This document shows, one piece after another, positions 28,886 through 38,153 of a stretch of DNA of 64,000 nt. Origin of the DNA: Halanaerobiales bacterium (GTDB lineage Bacteria; Bacillota; Halanaerobiia; Halanaerobiales; DTU029); assembly GCA_025451675.1 (NCBI GenBank), contig JANWJZ010000021.1:1-64000 (forward strand), in the 5' to 3' direction. Made by a program: the position numbers and the translations under genes. The notes under the pieces were generated by a model, which worked only from the letters and a program-made list of their open reading frames with translations, ran no database searches and was not told where the DNA came from. Within the stretch, counting starts at the first letter, position 1, and each line of letters begins with the position of its first letter.

Positions 28886-29176
28886 ATGGCTCATGTGGAA
28901 ACTAAAAAAATAACTAAAAATGATCAGGCCTGGGAAGAGTTATTTGCTGAGCATAATATTTTACGGGAAGTTAATGAAAAGGGTTATTATGTAATAACAG
29001 CAAAAGATATTGGAAAGTACCGGGAAAGCAGATTAATGACCAAATTTGATCATAAAGCCAATCTTCCTAAATTATTTAAGGATAACAGATTGACCATTTT
29101 ACCTATTACCAGAGGAAGTTATATTATTGCTAGTTTCATTAGTAGAGTAAAAAAGAAATGTTTTAAACAGTGCTAG
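28886..29176 (+). pseudogene. short ORF, putative truncated type II restriction-enzyme-like protein
   Basis: 96 aa NDQAWEELFAEHNILREVNEKGYYVITAKDI...FDHKANLPKLFKDNRLTILPITRGSYII resembles, from memory, the N-terminus of longer Dam-associated restriction-enzyme-like proteins; frame stops at 29176, about 40 nt before the next gene. Confidence 0.4.
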
Positions 29177-29217
29177 GGTATTTTAAGAAAAATTTACATA
29201 CAGGGGTTGATGTAGAA

Positions 29218-30837
29218 ATGCTAAATCTAAGTATTAATGACATCAAGAATAGAAAGATATGGGAAGATGCAGGAATCAAGCTCCCCACTTTTGACTATGA
29301 TAAGGTGGCTGCTGCTACAGCAGAAAACCCAGAATGGGTGCATTTTGGAGCCGGTAATATCTTCAGGGGATTTATTGCTGTATTACAACAAAAGCTCCTT
29401 AATGAAGGAAAAGCCAATAGCGCTATTGTGGCCGTTGAGACCTTTGATGAGGAAATTATAGACAGGATCTATGCACCCTATGATAACCTCGGTTTACTGG
29501 TCATCATGAAATCTGACGGAACCCTGGAAAAGGAAGTAGTGGCCAGCATTACCGAGGGGCTGGTCGGTGATCCTTCCCGGGAAAGGGACTGGCAGCGCTT
29601 ACAGGAGATTTTCGCCAATCCTTCACTCAGGTTGGCCAGTTTTACCATAACAGAAAAGGGATATAGCCTGAAGGATTTGCAGGGAGAATATTTTGATTTT
29701 GTCCTGGAGGATATGAAGAATGGGCCGGAAAAACCGGTACATGCCATGTCAAAAGTAGCAGCCCTTATGTATACCAGGTTTAGGAATGGCAAACTGCCCA
29801 TAGCCCTGGTCAGTATGGATAACTGCTCACACAATGGAGAAGTACTCCATGCCTCTATCAGGACAATTGTCGAAAAATGGGTGGAGAACGGCCTGGTAGA
29901 AAAGGGTTTCCTGGATTATATCAACAATGAAGAAAAGGTAAGTTTCCCATGGACCATGATTGACAAGATTACACCGAGGCCTTCTGAGAAGGTCAGGGAT
30001 GCCCTGGCAGAAATAGGTTTCAAAAATACAGAGATTGTACAGACTGCAAAGAATACCTATATTGCTCCTTTTATCAATGCCGAGGCTGCTGAGTATCTGG
30101 TTGTTGAGGATAAGTTCCCTAATGGCCGGATGCCCCTGGAAGAGGCCGGTGTAATCTTTACCGATAGAGAGACAGTAAATAAGGTGGAGAAAATGAAGGT
30201 GGGAACCTGCCTTAACCCACTGCATACAGCCCTGGCGATTTTTGGCTGCCTGTTGGGTTATGAGCTGATTGCAGATGAGATGAAGGATGAGGATTTGAGG
30301 AGATTGATAGAGAGGATCGGTTACGAAGAGGGCCTGCCGGTGGTTGTTGACCCAGGGGTATTGAACCCAAGAGATTTTATAGATGAAGTTATCGGGGAAA
30401 GGCTGCCCAATCCCTATATTCCGGATTCACCGCAAAGAATTGCCACTGATACCTCCCAAAAGGTAGGGATTAGATTCGGAGAGACTATAAAAGCTTATAC
30501 CGGCAGAGAGGATCTGGATCCAGTAGATTTAACCTGTATTCCTCTGGCTATAGCAGGCTGGCTCAGGTATTTGCTGGGCCTGGATGATAATGGCCAGGAG
30601 ATGAGCTTAAGCCCGGATCCAATGCTGGAGGAACTGCGCTCATATCTGAAAGGGGTGGAACTTGGCCAGCCTGAATCTGTGGGCGACAGCCTGCAGCCCA
30701 TATTATCCAATGAGAAACTTTTTGGTTCAAACCTTTATGACGTAGGCTTGGGAGAAAAGATAGAGGGCTATTTTAAAGAGATGCTGGCTGGTAAGGGCGC
30801 CGTCAGAGAAACCCTGAGGAAGTATTGTCATGGTTAA
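29218..30837 (+). CDS. mannitol dehydrogenase-family oxidoreductase (fructuronate/tagaturonate reductase-like)
   Basis: WVHFGAGNIFRGFIAVLQQKLL; VSMDNCSHNGEVL; likely ATG at 29218. Confidence 0.8.
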   Translation: MLNLSINDIKNRKIWEDAGIKLPTFDYDKVAAATAENPEWVHFGAGNIFRGFIAVLQQKLLNEGKANSAIVAVETFDEEIIDRIYAPYDNLGLLVIMKSDGTLEKEVVASITEGLVGDPSRERDWQRLQEIFANPSLRLASFTITEKGYSLKDLQGEYFDFVLEDMKNGPEKPVHAMSKVAALMYTRFRNGKLPIALVSMDNCSHNGEVLHASIRTIVEKWVENGLVEKGFLDYINNEEKVSFPWTMIDKITPRPSEKVRDALAEIGFKNTEIVQTAKNTYIAPFINAEAAEYLVVEDKFPNGRMPLEEAGVIFTDRETVNKVEKMKVGTCLNPLHTALAIFGCLLGYELIADEMKDEDLRRLIERIGYEEGLPVVVDPGVLNPRDFIDEVIGERLPNPYIPDSPQRIATDTSQKVGIRFGETIKAYTGREDLDPVDLTCIPLAIAGWLRYLLGLDDNGQEMSLSPDPMLEELRSYLKGVELGQPESVGDSLQPILSNEKLFGSNLYDVGLGEKIEGYFKEMLAGKGAVRETLRKYCHG

Positions 30838-30883
30838 GGTCCGGAATTAAAATAATCTAAGAGAAAAGGTATAGGGATCAGGG

Positions 30884-30917
30884 GGGAGATTTAGCAGGAG
30901 CTAAATCTCCCTTTTTT
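30884..30917 (+). terminator. rho-independent terminator
   Basis: GGGAGATTTAG-caggag-CTAAATCTCCCTTTTTT. Confidence 0.9.
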
Positions 30918-30943
30918 AAATTCCCCTGTTTTATTTCCCTTTA

Positions 30944-31519
30944 TTAATTAGTATTGCTGTTATTTGGGTTAAACCTTTGCTTTCTAAAAAAATACCTCTT
31001 TACAAATTCCGGATATGATTTTCCATCCCAGGCTTCAATTTCTTCCCGCTTTTTTTGCAGGATCTCATCGGCTTTTTCCTGGCTCAGTTTATTTTCCCTT
31101 ACTTTTTTCTCCAGTCTCTGTTCCAGAGAAGAGATAAGGATTTTTTTCTTTTCCTCCAGAGGGAGCTTCTCAAATTCCCTGATTTCTGCGATTCGCTCAT
31201 CAATCCTGGCCTTTATGCGTTCAGCTTCCTCTTTACTTATTTCACCGGCTTTCAGCCTCTTTTCCGTCTTTTCCTTCAGGCTTTCCAACACTTTTATCGG
31301 GTCCTTTTCTTTCTTCTCTTTTTTCAGAAAGACTTTTTCCTCAACAGCTTTTTCTTCAACAATTTGGTCCTCGCAGATAGAAGAATTGATTACCTGGCTA
31401 TTACTGACAGGTGGTTCTAAATTATTGATATTTGCAAGCCTATTAATGTCTGCAAGGACAGTAGCCGCTGTCAAGGATCCTACGAGGACGGTAGTTAAAA
31501 GTGTTTTGCCTGTATTCAG
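30944..31519 (-). CDS. exported coiled-coil hypothetical protein
   Basis: Frame extends upstream of the listed TTG start to a CTG at 31519 with a GGGGTG SD, giving signal peptide LNTGKTLLTTVLVGSLTAATVLAD; Lys/Glu-rich helical body. Confidence 0.5.
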   Translation of the reverse strand: MNTGKTLLTTVLVGSLTAATVLADINRLANINNLEPPVSNSQVINSSICEDQIVEEKAVEEKVFLKKEKKEKDPIKVLESLKEKTEKRLKAGEISKEEAERIKARIDERIAEIREFEKLPLEEKKKILISSLEQRLEKKVRENKLSQEKADEILQKKREEIEAWDGKSYPEFVKRYFFRKQRFNPNNSNTN

Positions 31520-31697
31520 TTATATCACCCCTTTCATGATTATTATCTGTGATTTTTCATGAACTATGTTGTAACTTAATACTATTTTTGTAAAGAGAAT
31601 ATTTTTGGAAATACTATTTTTGGAAAAATAGTTGCAGGAAAAAAAATATTGATGTAGAATTATTATAAATTATAATTTTTTACGAGGAGGAAGAAGT

Positions 31698-32879
31698 ATG
31701 AGGAAATTTTTTGTAACACTATTACTTATTTTAGTTTTATCAATTTCAGTTGTAGCGGCAGATTTTCATATCGGTATAGTAACAGGAACTGTATCCCAAT
31801 CTGAGGATGACCTGAGAGGCGCAGAAGAGATGATCAAAAGATATGGAGACAGTTCTAACGGTGGTATGATTACCCATGTTACTTATCCTGATAACTTCAT
31901 GCAGGAACAGGAAACAACAATCATACAGATTACTGCCCTGGCAGATGATCCCCTGATGAAGGCAATTATTGTGAACCAGGCTGTTCCTGGTACTGTAGAA
32001 GCATTCAGGAGGATCCGTGAAGTAAGGCCTGACATTCTTTTACTGGCCGGTTCACCTCACGAGGATCCGGAGATGTTGGTAGATGTTGCTGATTTGACTG
32101 TTAATCCTGATAATGTTGCCCGTGGTTACCTGATTGTAAGGGCTGCCAAAGAATTAGGGGCAGATACATTTATGCATATTTCTTTCCCGAGGCACATGAG
32201 TTATGAACTCCTTTCCAGGAGAAGGGACATCATGAAAGAAGCAGCCAATGACCTGGGCATGAAATATGTTGAGATGGGTTCACCAGACCCCCTCAGCGAT
32301 ATCGGTCTGGCCGGTGCACAGCAATTTATCCTGGAGAAAGTACCGGCCTGGCTGGAGCAGTATGGAAAGAATGTTGCTTTCTTCTGTACAAACGATGCCC
32401 ATACAGAGCCGTTGTTGAAGAGAGTAGCTGAATTAGGCGGATACTTCATTGAAGCAGACCTGCCTTCTCCAACTATGGGTTATCCTGGCGCTCTGGGTAT
32501 TGACTTTACTCAGGATGAGCAAGGTGACTGGCCTAAAATTCTGGCTAAAGTAGAAGAAGCTGTAGTAGACGCCGGTGGTGCTGGCAGAATGGGTACATGG
32601 GCGTATTCATTTGGTTTCTCAACTTCTGCTGCTTTAGCTGAACATGCAAAGAGGGTTCTGGAAGGTAAGGCTGATTTATGGAACATGGATGACCTGATGG
32701 CTGCTTATGAAGAATTTACCCCGGGTGCCGGTTGGAACGGCAGCTATTATGTGGATGCCGATGGTATTGAAAGGGATAATTTTGTCCTTATCTATCAGGA
32801 TACCTATATCTTCGGTAAAGGATATATGGGTATGACCGATATTGAGGTCCCGGCTAAATATTTTGAGATTGGCCAATAA
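31698..32879 (+). CDS. DUF3798 periplasmic-binding-like protein
   Basis: Signal peptide; FHIGIVTGTVSQSEDDLRGAEEMIKRYG...MITHVTYPDNFMQEQE. Confidence 0.75.
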   Translation: MRKFFVTLLLILVLSISVVAADFHIGIVTGTVSQSEDDLRGAEEMIKRYGDSSNGGMITHVTYPDNFMQEQETTIIQITALADDPLMKAIIVNQAVPGTVEAFRRIREVRPDILLLAGSPHEDPEMLVDVADLTVNPDNVARGYLIVRAAKELGADTFMHISFPRHMSYELLSRRRDIMKEAANDLGMKYVEMGSPDPLSDIGLAGAQQFILEKVPAWLEQYGKNVAFFCTNDAHTEPLLKRVAELGGYFIEADLPSPTMGYPGALGIDFTQDEQGDWPKILAKVEEAVVDAGGAGRMGTWAYSFGFSTSAALAEHAKRVLEGKADLWNMDDLMAAYEEFTPGAGWNGSYYVDADGIERDNFVLIYQDTYIFGKGYMGMTDIEVPAKYFEIGQ

Positions 32880-32918
32880 GGATAGATTTATTCTGATGTG
32901 AATAGTTATTGCTGAATC

Positions 32919-32946
32919 GGGGGGTCTTTTACCCCCTTCCTTTTTT
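32919..32946 (+). terminator. intra-operon terminator/attenuator after the binding-protein gene
   Basis: GGGGGTcttttACCCCC followed by TTCCTTTTTT. Confidence 0.7.
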
Positions 32947-32997
32947 AAATTGTACAGCAGAGTCAGTCTTTATACAGTAAGGATAGAAGGTGAGAGA

Positions 32998-34605
32998 ATG
33001 AAAGATAAATTTTTACTGCGGATGGAAAATGTCAGTAAAGATTTTTATGGTAATACAGTTCTCAAAAATGTTAATTTGAATGTAAAACCAGGTGAGATAG
33101 TAGGCCTGGTAGGAGAAAATGGTGCCGGCAAATCCACCCTGATGAAAATTATTTTCGGTTCTTCAGAAATTTATGAGACCGGTGGCTATAATGGTAAAAT
33201 CATCTTTGCGGGAGAAGAGGTCAATTTCCGTTCTTCTTTTGATGCCCTGCAGGCAGGTATAGGCATGGTTCATCAGGAATTTGTGCTGATTCCTGGTTAT
33301 TCTGCCACAGAGAATATCCTTTTGAATACGGAGCCGACCAGGCCAAACATCCTGGCAGAGGTATTTGACGAAAGGGTGAATACTCTGGATTGGCCAGAGA
33401 TGAAAAAACGGGCTAAAGAGGCTATTGGTCTCCTGGAAGTAGATCTGGATCCGGATATGCTGGTGAAGGAAATGCCCGTAGGTCATAGACAGTTTACGGA
33501 GATAGCCAGGGAGATTAACCGGGAATCTACTAAATTATTAATTATGGATGAACCAACTGCTGTTTTGACTGAGAGTGAAGCAGATGTTGTCCTGAAGGTG
33601 ATCAAGAAGATTGCCAGTATGGGGATTGCGGTAATCTTTATCAGCCATAGATTAAAGGAAATCCTTACCGTCTGTGATTATATTGTAGTTCTGCGGGATG
33701 GTGAGATTCAGAAGGAATTGAGGCCGGCTGAAACTAATGAACGGGAAATTGCCGAATATATGGTTGGAAAGGATTTGGGTGAGAAGTCAGGTGTAAATAG
33801 AGAGAAAAGGGAATTTAATGAGACTATACTGAAGATAGAAAATCTCTGGGTAGATATGCCCGGAGAGCAGGTTAATGGGATTTCCCTGGAAGTAAAAAAG
33901 GGAGAGATATTGGGTATCGGCGGATTAACCGGCCAGGGTAAACTGGGCATTGCCAATGGAATCATGGGCCTTTATCCGGCCGAAGGCAGGGTCATTTTTA
34001 AAGGAGAAGAACTTCCCTTAAACAACACCAGAGAGATCCTCAATAGAGGACTGGCCTTTGTTTCCGAAGACAGGAGAGGTATCGGTTTGCTTCTGGATCA
34101 ACCATTAAACTGGAATATTGCCTTCACTGCCATGCAGGTGAAAGGGGAATACCTGAAAAATTACCTGGGTGGATTAATCAAATGGAGAGATGATGAGGCT
34201 ATTTCCCAACTGGCCAGAGAATATATCGAAAGACTGAACATTAAATGTTTCAGCGAAAGACAGTATGCCCGGGAACTTTCCGGTGGTAATCAGCAGAAGG
34301 TTTGTCTGGCCAAGGCTTTTGCCCTGAATCCGGAAGTGCTTTTTGTTTCTGAACCGACCAGGGGCATTGATATTGGTGCCAAAAAACTGGTTCTGGATAC
34401 CTTAAGGCTTTATAATAGAGAGTATGGGACAACGATTATTATAACTTCTTCAGAACTGGAAGAGTTGAGAACTATTTCGGACAGGATTGCCATTATAAAT
34501 GAAGGGAAGATTGCAGGTATCCTGCCACCTACTGCTGACCGGGTAGAGTTTGGTCTCCTGATGCTGGGCAAAATGGAAACAGGGGAAGGTGTTCTGAATG
34601 AATGA
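32998..34605 (+). CDS. sugar-type ABC transporter ATP-binding protein with two NBDs (MglA/RbsA-like)
   Basis: GENGAGKSTLMK, LIMDEPTAVLT, ELSGGNQQKVCLAKAF; ATG at 32998. Confidence 0.9.
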   Translation: MKDKFLLRMENVSKDFYGNTVLKNVNLNVKPGEIVGLVGENGAGKSTLMKIIFGSSEIYETGGYNGKIIFAGEEVNFRSSFDALQAGIGMVHQEFVLIPGYSATENILLNTEPTRPNILAEVFDERVNTLDWPEMKKRAKEAIGLLEVDLDPDMLVKEMPVGHRQFTEIAREINRESTKLLIMDEPTAVLTESEADVVLKVIKKIASMGIAVIFISHRLKEILTVCDYIVVLRDGEIQKELRPAETNEREIAEYMVGKDLGEKSGVNREKREFNETILKIENLWVDMPGEQVNGISLEVKKGEILGIGGLTGQGKLGIANGIMGLYPAEGRVIFKGEELPLNNTREILNRGLAFVSEDRRGIGLLLDQPLNWNIAFTAMQVKGEYLKNYLGGLIKWRDDEAISQLAREYIERLNIKCFSERQYARELSGGNQQKVCLAKAFALNPEVLFVSEPTRGIDIGAKKLVLDTLRLYNREYGTTIIITSSELEELRTISDRIAIINEGKIAGILPPTADRVEFGLLMLGKMETGEGVLNE

Positions 34606-35644
34606 GAGACTAAAAGGAATTATTGAAAATATTGGACTGCCGAGACTATTGATCGCCTCATTTTTACTCCTATTGTTTATCATTGCTCCATTTGTTGGGG
34701 TTAGAGTAGATACATCCATAAATGATGTAATAGCCAGATTTGCCATGAATGGAATTCTGGTCCTGTCACTGTTTCCCATGATCAAGTCTGGCTGTGGATT
34801 AAACTTTGGCCTCCAGTTAGGAGTTATTGCAGGATTGCTGGGAGCAGTTATCAGCCTTGAGATGAAGGTGACCGGTTTTGCTGGTTTTGTTCTGGCAATT
34901 ATTATCTCAATAGTTTTTGCTATAATATTTGGTTACCTCTATGGCCTTTTATTGAATAAAGTCAAGGGCGAAGAAATGGTCGTTGCCACTTATGTAGGTT
35001 TTTCTGCTGTTTCTTTTATGAGTATTATGTGGCTGTTGCTCCCCTTTAAGAATCCAGATATGATCTGGGCCTATGGTGGAGAAGGGTTGAGGACGACTAT
35101 CAGTACCGAAGGCTACTGGCATCACATTCTTAATGACTTTTTAAGTTTTCAGATCGGTTCTCATATTACTATTCCTACAGGTGCCCTGCTCTTTTTTGCC
35201 TTACTGTGTCTGATTGTCTGGGCTTTCTTCCGGACCAAGGCTGGAACAGCCATGGAGGCTGTAGGCTCAAACCCAGATTATGCCCGATCCTGTGGAATCG
35301 ATGTTGACCGGGTAAGGATCCAGTCTGTTATCTTTTCGACCATTATTGCGGCATTGGGTATCCTGGTTTATCAACAGAGTTTTGGTTTTATCCAGCTTTA
35401 CAATGCTCCATTGATGATGGCTTTTCCGGCGATAGCAGCAATCTTACTGGGTGGAGCCTCAGTGACAAAGGTAAAGATGTGGAATGTATTGCTTGGGGCA
35501 TTACTATTCCAGGGTATTTTAACCATGACCCCTTCAGTAATTAATAACTTGATTAAGAGCGATATGTCAGAGACCATCAGGATTATCATATCTAATGGTA
35601 TGATTGTCTATGCATTGACCAGAAGAATGAAGGTGAGATCATGA
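34598..35644 (+). CDS. sugar/nucleoside-type ABC transporter permease
   Basis: BPD_transp_2-like topology; ARSCGIDVDRVRIQSVIFS and LLGGASVTK motifs. Confidence 0.85.
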   Translation: MNERLKGIIENIGLPRLLIASFLLLLFIIAPFVGVRVDTSINDVIARFAMNGILVLSLFPMIKSGCGLNFGLQLGVIAGLLGAVISLEMKVTGFAGFVLAIIISIVFAIIFGYLYGLLLNKVKGEEMVVATYVGFSAVSFMSIMWLLLPFKNPDMIWAYGGEGLRTTISTEGYWHHILNDFLSFQIGSHITIPTGALLFFALLCLIVWAFFRTKAGTAMEAVGSNPDYARSCGIDVDRVRIQSVIFSTIIAALGILVYQQSFGFIQLYNAPLMMAFPAIAAILLGGASVTKVKMWNVLLGALLFQGILTMTPSVINNLIKSDMSETIRIIISNGMIVYALTRRMKVRS

Positions 35645-36792
35645 AAAATCAAGATAGTTTGAAGACGGTAAATCCTGTTAAGCAGTTTTTCATAAATTAT
35701 GCAGTACCAATTTTGTTTATTATCATGATTGTTTTTGCTGCACCAATGTCCGGGCTCAGCCCTGTTTTCCTGATCAATGAAGTAATGACGAGATTGACCA
35801 GGAACTCTTTCCTGATCCTTTCCCTTTTGATACCTGTCCTGGCTGGCATGGGTATGAATTTCGGTATTGTTATGGGAGCCATGGCGGGCCAGATCGGCCT
35901 GATTTTAATCACTGATTGGCAGATAGTCGGTGTTCCAGGTATACTACTGGCCATGTTGATCTCTACTCCTATTGCCATTGTTTTCGGTTATTTTACGGGG
36001 ATTGTCCTCAATAAAGCCAGGGGTAGAGAGATGGTAACAGGTATGATGCTGGGCTATTTCATGAACGGTATTTACCAGCTCCTGGTCCTCTATGGTATGG
36101 GTAAAATTATCCCGATCAGGGATAAAAGTATCCTGCTTTCCAGGGGATATGGGATCAGAAATGCCATCAGCCTTGATGGTATCAGGCAGAGCCTCGATAA
36201 TGTGATCAAACTGGATATTATGGGTATCCAGATCCCGCTGGTTACCCTGGCTGTAATTGCCCTGAATTGCCTTTTTATTATCTGGTTCAGAAAAACTAAA
36301 TTGGGCCAGGATATGAGGACCGTTGGCCAGGATATGGAAGTGGCCAGAATGGCGGGGATTGATGTGGAAAAAACCCGGATTATTTCAATTATTATCTCTA
36401 CAGTCCTTGCGGCATATGGCATGATTATTTACCTCCAGAACATCGGTACCATCAATACCTATAACAGCCATGAACAGATTGGCTTTTTTGCAGTTGCTGC
36501 CCTATTGGTGGGCGGGGCTTCTGTATCCAGGGCATCGATCCTGAATGTTTTTATCGGTGTAGTCCTCTTCCATACTGTCTTTATTGTTTCTCCCAGGGCA
36601 GGAAAAGAATTAATCGGTTCAGCCCAGTTGGGAGAATATTTCCGGGTCTTTATCACTTATGGAGTCATTGCTTTTTCCCTGGCCTTATATGCCTGGAGGA
36701 ATAGGATAGAGGCGGAAAATGAGAGGAAAAAGGCCATGATGCTTCGACGGGCTTCTCTCCAGAATGAGGCAGAAGAAGGTGGTAATTTATGA
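35641..36792 (+). CDS. sugar/nucleoside-type ABC transporter permease
   Basis: ARMAGIDVEKTRIISIIIS and LVGGASVSRA motifs; overlaps upstream permease. Confidence 0.85.
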   Translation: MKNQDSLKTVNPVKQFFINYAVPILFIIMIVFAAPMSGLSPVFLINEVMTRLTRNSFLILSLLIPVLAGMGMNFGIVMGAMAGQIGLILITDWQIVGVPGILLAMLISTPIAIVFGYFTGIVLNKARGREMVTGMMLGYFMNGIYQLLVLYGMGKIIPIRDKSILLSRGYGIRNAISLDGIRQSLDNVIKLDIMGIQIPLVTLAVIALNCLFIIWFRKTKLGQDMRTVGQDMEVARMAGIDVEKTRIISIIISTVLAAYGMIIYLQNIGTINTYNSHEQIGFFAVAALLVGGASVSRASILNVFIGVVLFHTVFIVSPRAGKELIGSAQLGEYFRVFITYGVIAFSLALYAWRNRIEAENERKKAMMLRRASLQNEAEEGGNL

Positions 36793-37178
36793 AGAAAAAA
36801 TTAATTATCAGAACCAGTCTCATAGTTCTTCTTATTATTCTGGGGATAATACTCTTTGTAATCGGGAAGCAGCATAAGGTCCTGCTTGATAACCGGGATC
36901 TGACCATTGATGGTGTTACCTATACTGCTGAAGCAGCTTATGAGATCTGGGTAGACGGGGAGAAGGTAGGGAGGACAGCCCTTAATCCGGGAAGGCGGAA
37001 TGTAGCCTATGTGGTCGGCCCATCCCATGAGATTGAATTGAGGGAAGTAAAGAATGGCAAACCTACTGGTGATAGCATTGTAAAGAAGTTCCGGCTTTCA
37101 GTTAAACAGAGTGAGGTCATTATCAATATTCCTGCCCTGGCAGCCGGTTCTGATTCCTTCCTTTATGAGGCAGATTAA
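36789..37178 (+). CDS. DUF6672-like membrane-anchored protein linked to the transporter
   Basis: ATG overlaps stop of permease; single TM plus small domain (YEIWVDGEKVGRTALNPGRRNVAYVVGPSHEIELREVKNG). Confidence 0.55.
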   Translation: MKKKLIIRTSLIVLLIILGIILFVIGKQHKVLLDNRDLTIDGVTYTAEAAYEIWVDGEKVGRTALNPGRRNVAYVVGPSHEIELREVKNGKPTGDSIVKKFRLSVKQSEVIINIPALAAGSDSFLYEAD

Positions 37179-37191
37179 GATCAGGATGATT

Positions 37192-37225
37192 AAAAAGAGA
37201 ATTCAGCAATGGATTCTCTTTTTTT
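37192..37225 (+). terminator. rho-independent terminator
   Basis: AAAAAGAGAAT...ATTCTCTTTTTTT. Confidence 0.8.
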
Positions 37226-37315
37226 AATTTATTTCAATCTATTATTATAAATTATATAAATGCATATAATTAAATCCTTTGATGAAGAATAATTGATATG
37301 GAAAGGAGGAACAGG

Positions 37316-37999
37316 ATGTCCAGGAAAAAGGTTTTCAGGATAGTTATCATTCTGATGACACTGGTGCTTCTCCTGACTGCTTGTGATGAAAATGAGCCAA
37401 ACGAGGTAGAGGGAGAAGAACCCGGGGATAAGGTACAGGAAACAGAATCACGGGAAGAGATAACTGATATGCTGCCCATTCAGGCTTACTTTCCCTTTAG
37501 CCGGGGAATGGAGTATCAGTTTGCCGGGGAGGGAAATGAGTATGCTTCTTTTATTAGAAAGATAATCCATGTGGAGGAGAATTATCTCCAGTTGACGGAT
37601 AATAATGGCGGGACAATAGTTACCTCTATTTATGAGATGGGTGAAAAGGAGCTGAGGAAGGTTTACAGCCAGGAGGAATTCTATAGTGAGGAAAACCTGA
37701 TTCCAGAGGCAAAGAAAAATAAAGGGACGGGAGTTGTAATCATAAAGGCTCCCCTGAGGGAGGGGAACAGCTGGGAGAATGATGGTGAGAAAAGGGAGAT
37801 AGTTGCCGTAAATCAGACTGTCGAGCTCCCTGCCGGTACCTTCCATGGTGTATTGAAGATAAAGATTAATTACAGGGAAAGTGGCGCAACAGCATATGAA
37901 TATTATGCGCCAAATCTCGGCTTAATCAAGAAGGAATATGAAAGTGAAGGTTTCGAAGTAAGTTCAAAATTGCAATCTTTTGCCCTGCAGAAAGAATGA
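37316..37999 (+). CDS. lipoprotein of unknown function
   Basis: MSRKKVFRIVIILMTLVLLLTAC lipobox. Confidence 0.6.
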   Translation: MSRKKVFRIVIILMTLVLLLTACDENEPNEVEGEEPGDKVQETESREEITDMLPIQAYFPFSRGMEYQFAGEGNEYASFIRKIIHVEENYLQLTDNNGGTIVTSIYEMGEKELRKVYSQEEFYSEENLIPEAKKNKGTGVVIIKAPLREGNSWENDGEKREIVAVNQTVELPAGTFHGVLKIKINYRESGATAYEYYAPNLGLIKKEYESEGFEVSSKLQSFALQKE

Positions 38000-38153
38000 A
38001 TGCAAAAAAAAGTAGTATAACCATAAAAATAGAGGAAATCCTTGCTTTATCCAGAATATAACTAATAACACACAATAACCTTATAATGACATATAAAACA
38101 AATAATAACAATAAACACATGCCGGGAATGGGGATGGGAAAAGGAGAGATTCT

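Noticed and set aside
30954-31562. 202-aa and 121-aa + strand ORFs opposite the coiled-coil gene
   Set aside because: Phe/Ser/Leu-rich complements of Lys/Glu-rich codons; the minus-strand frame has an SD and signal peptide
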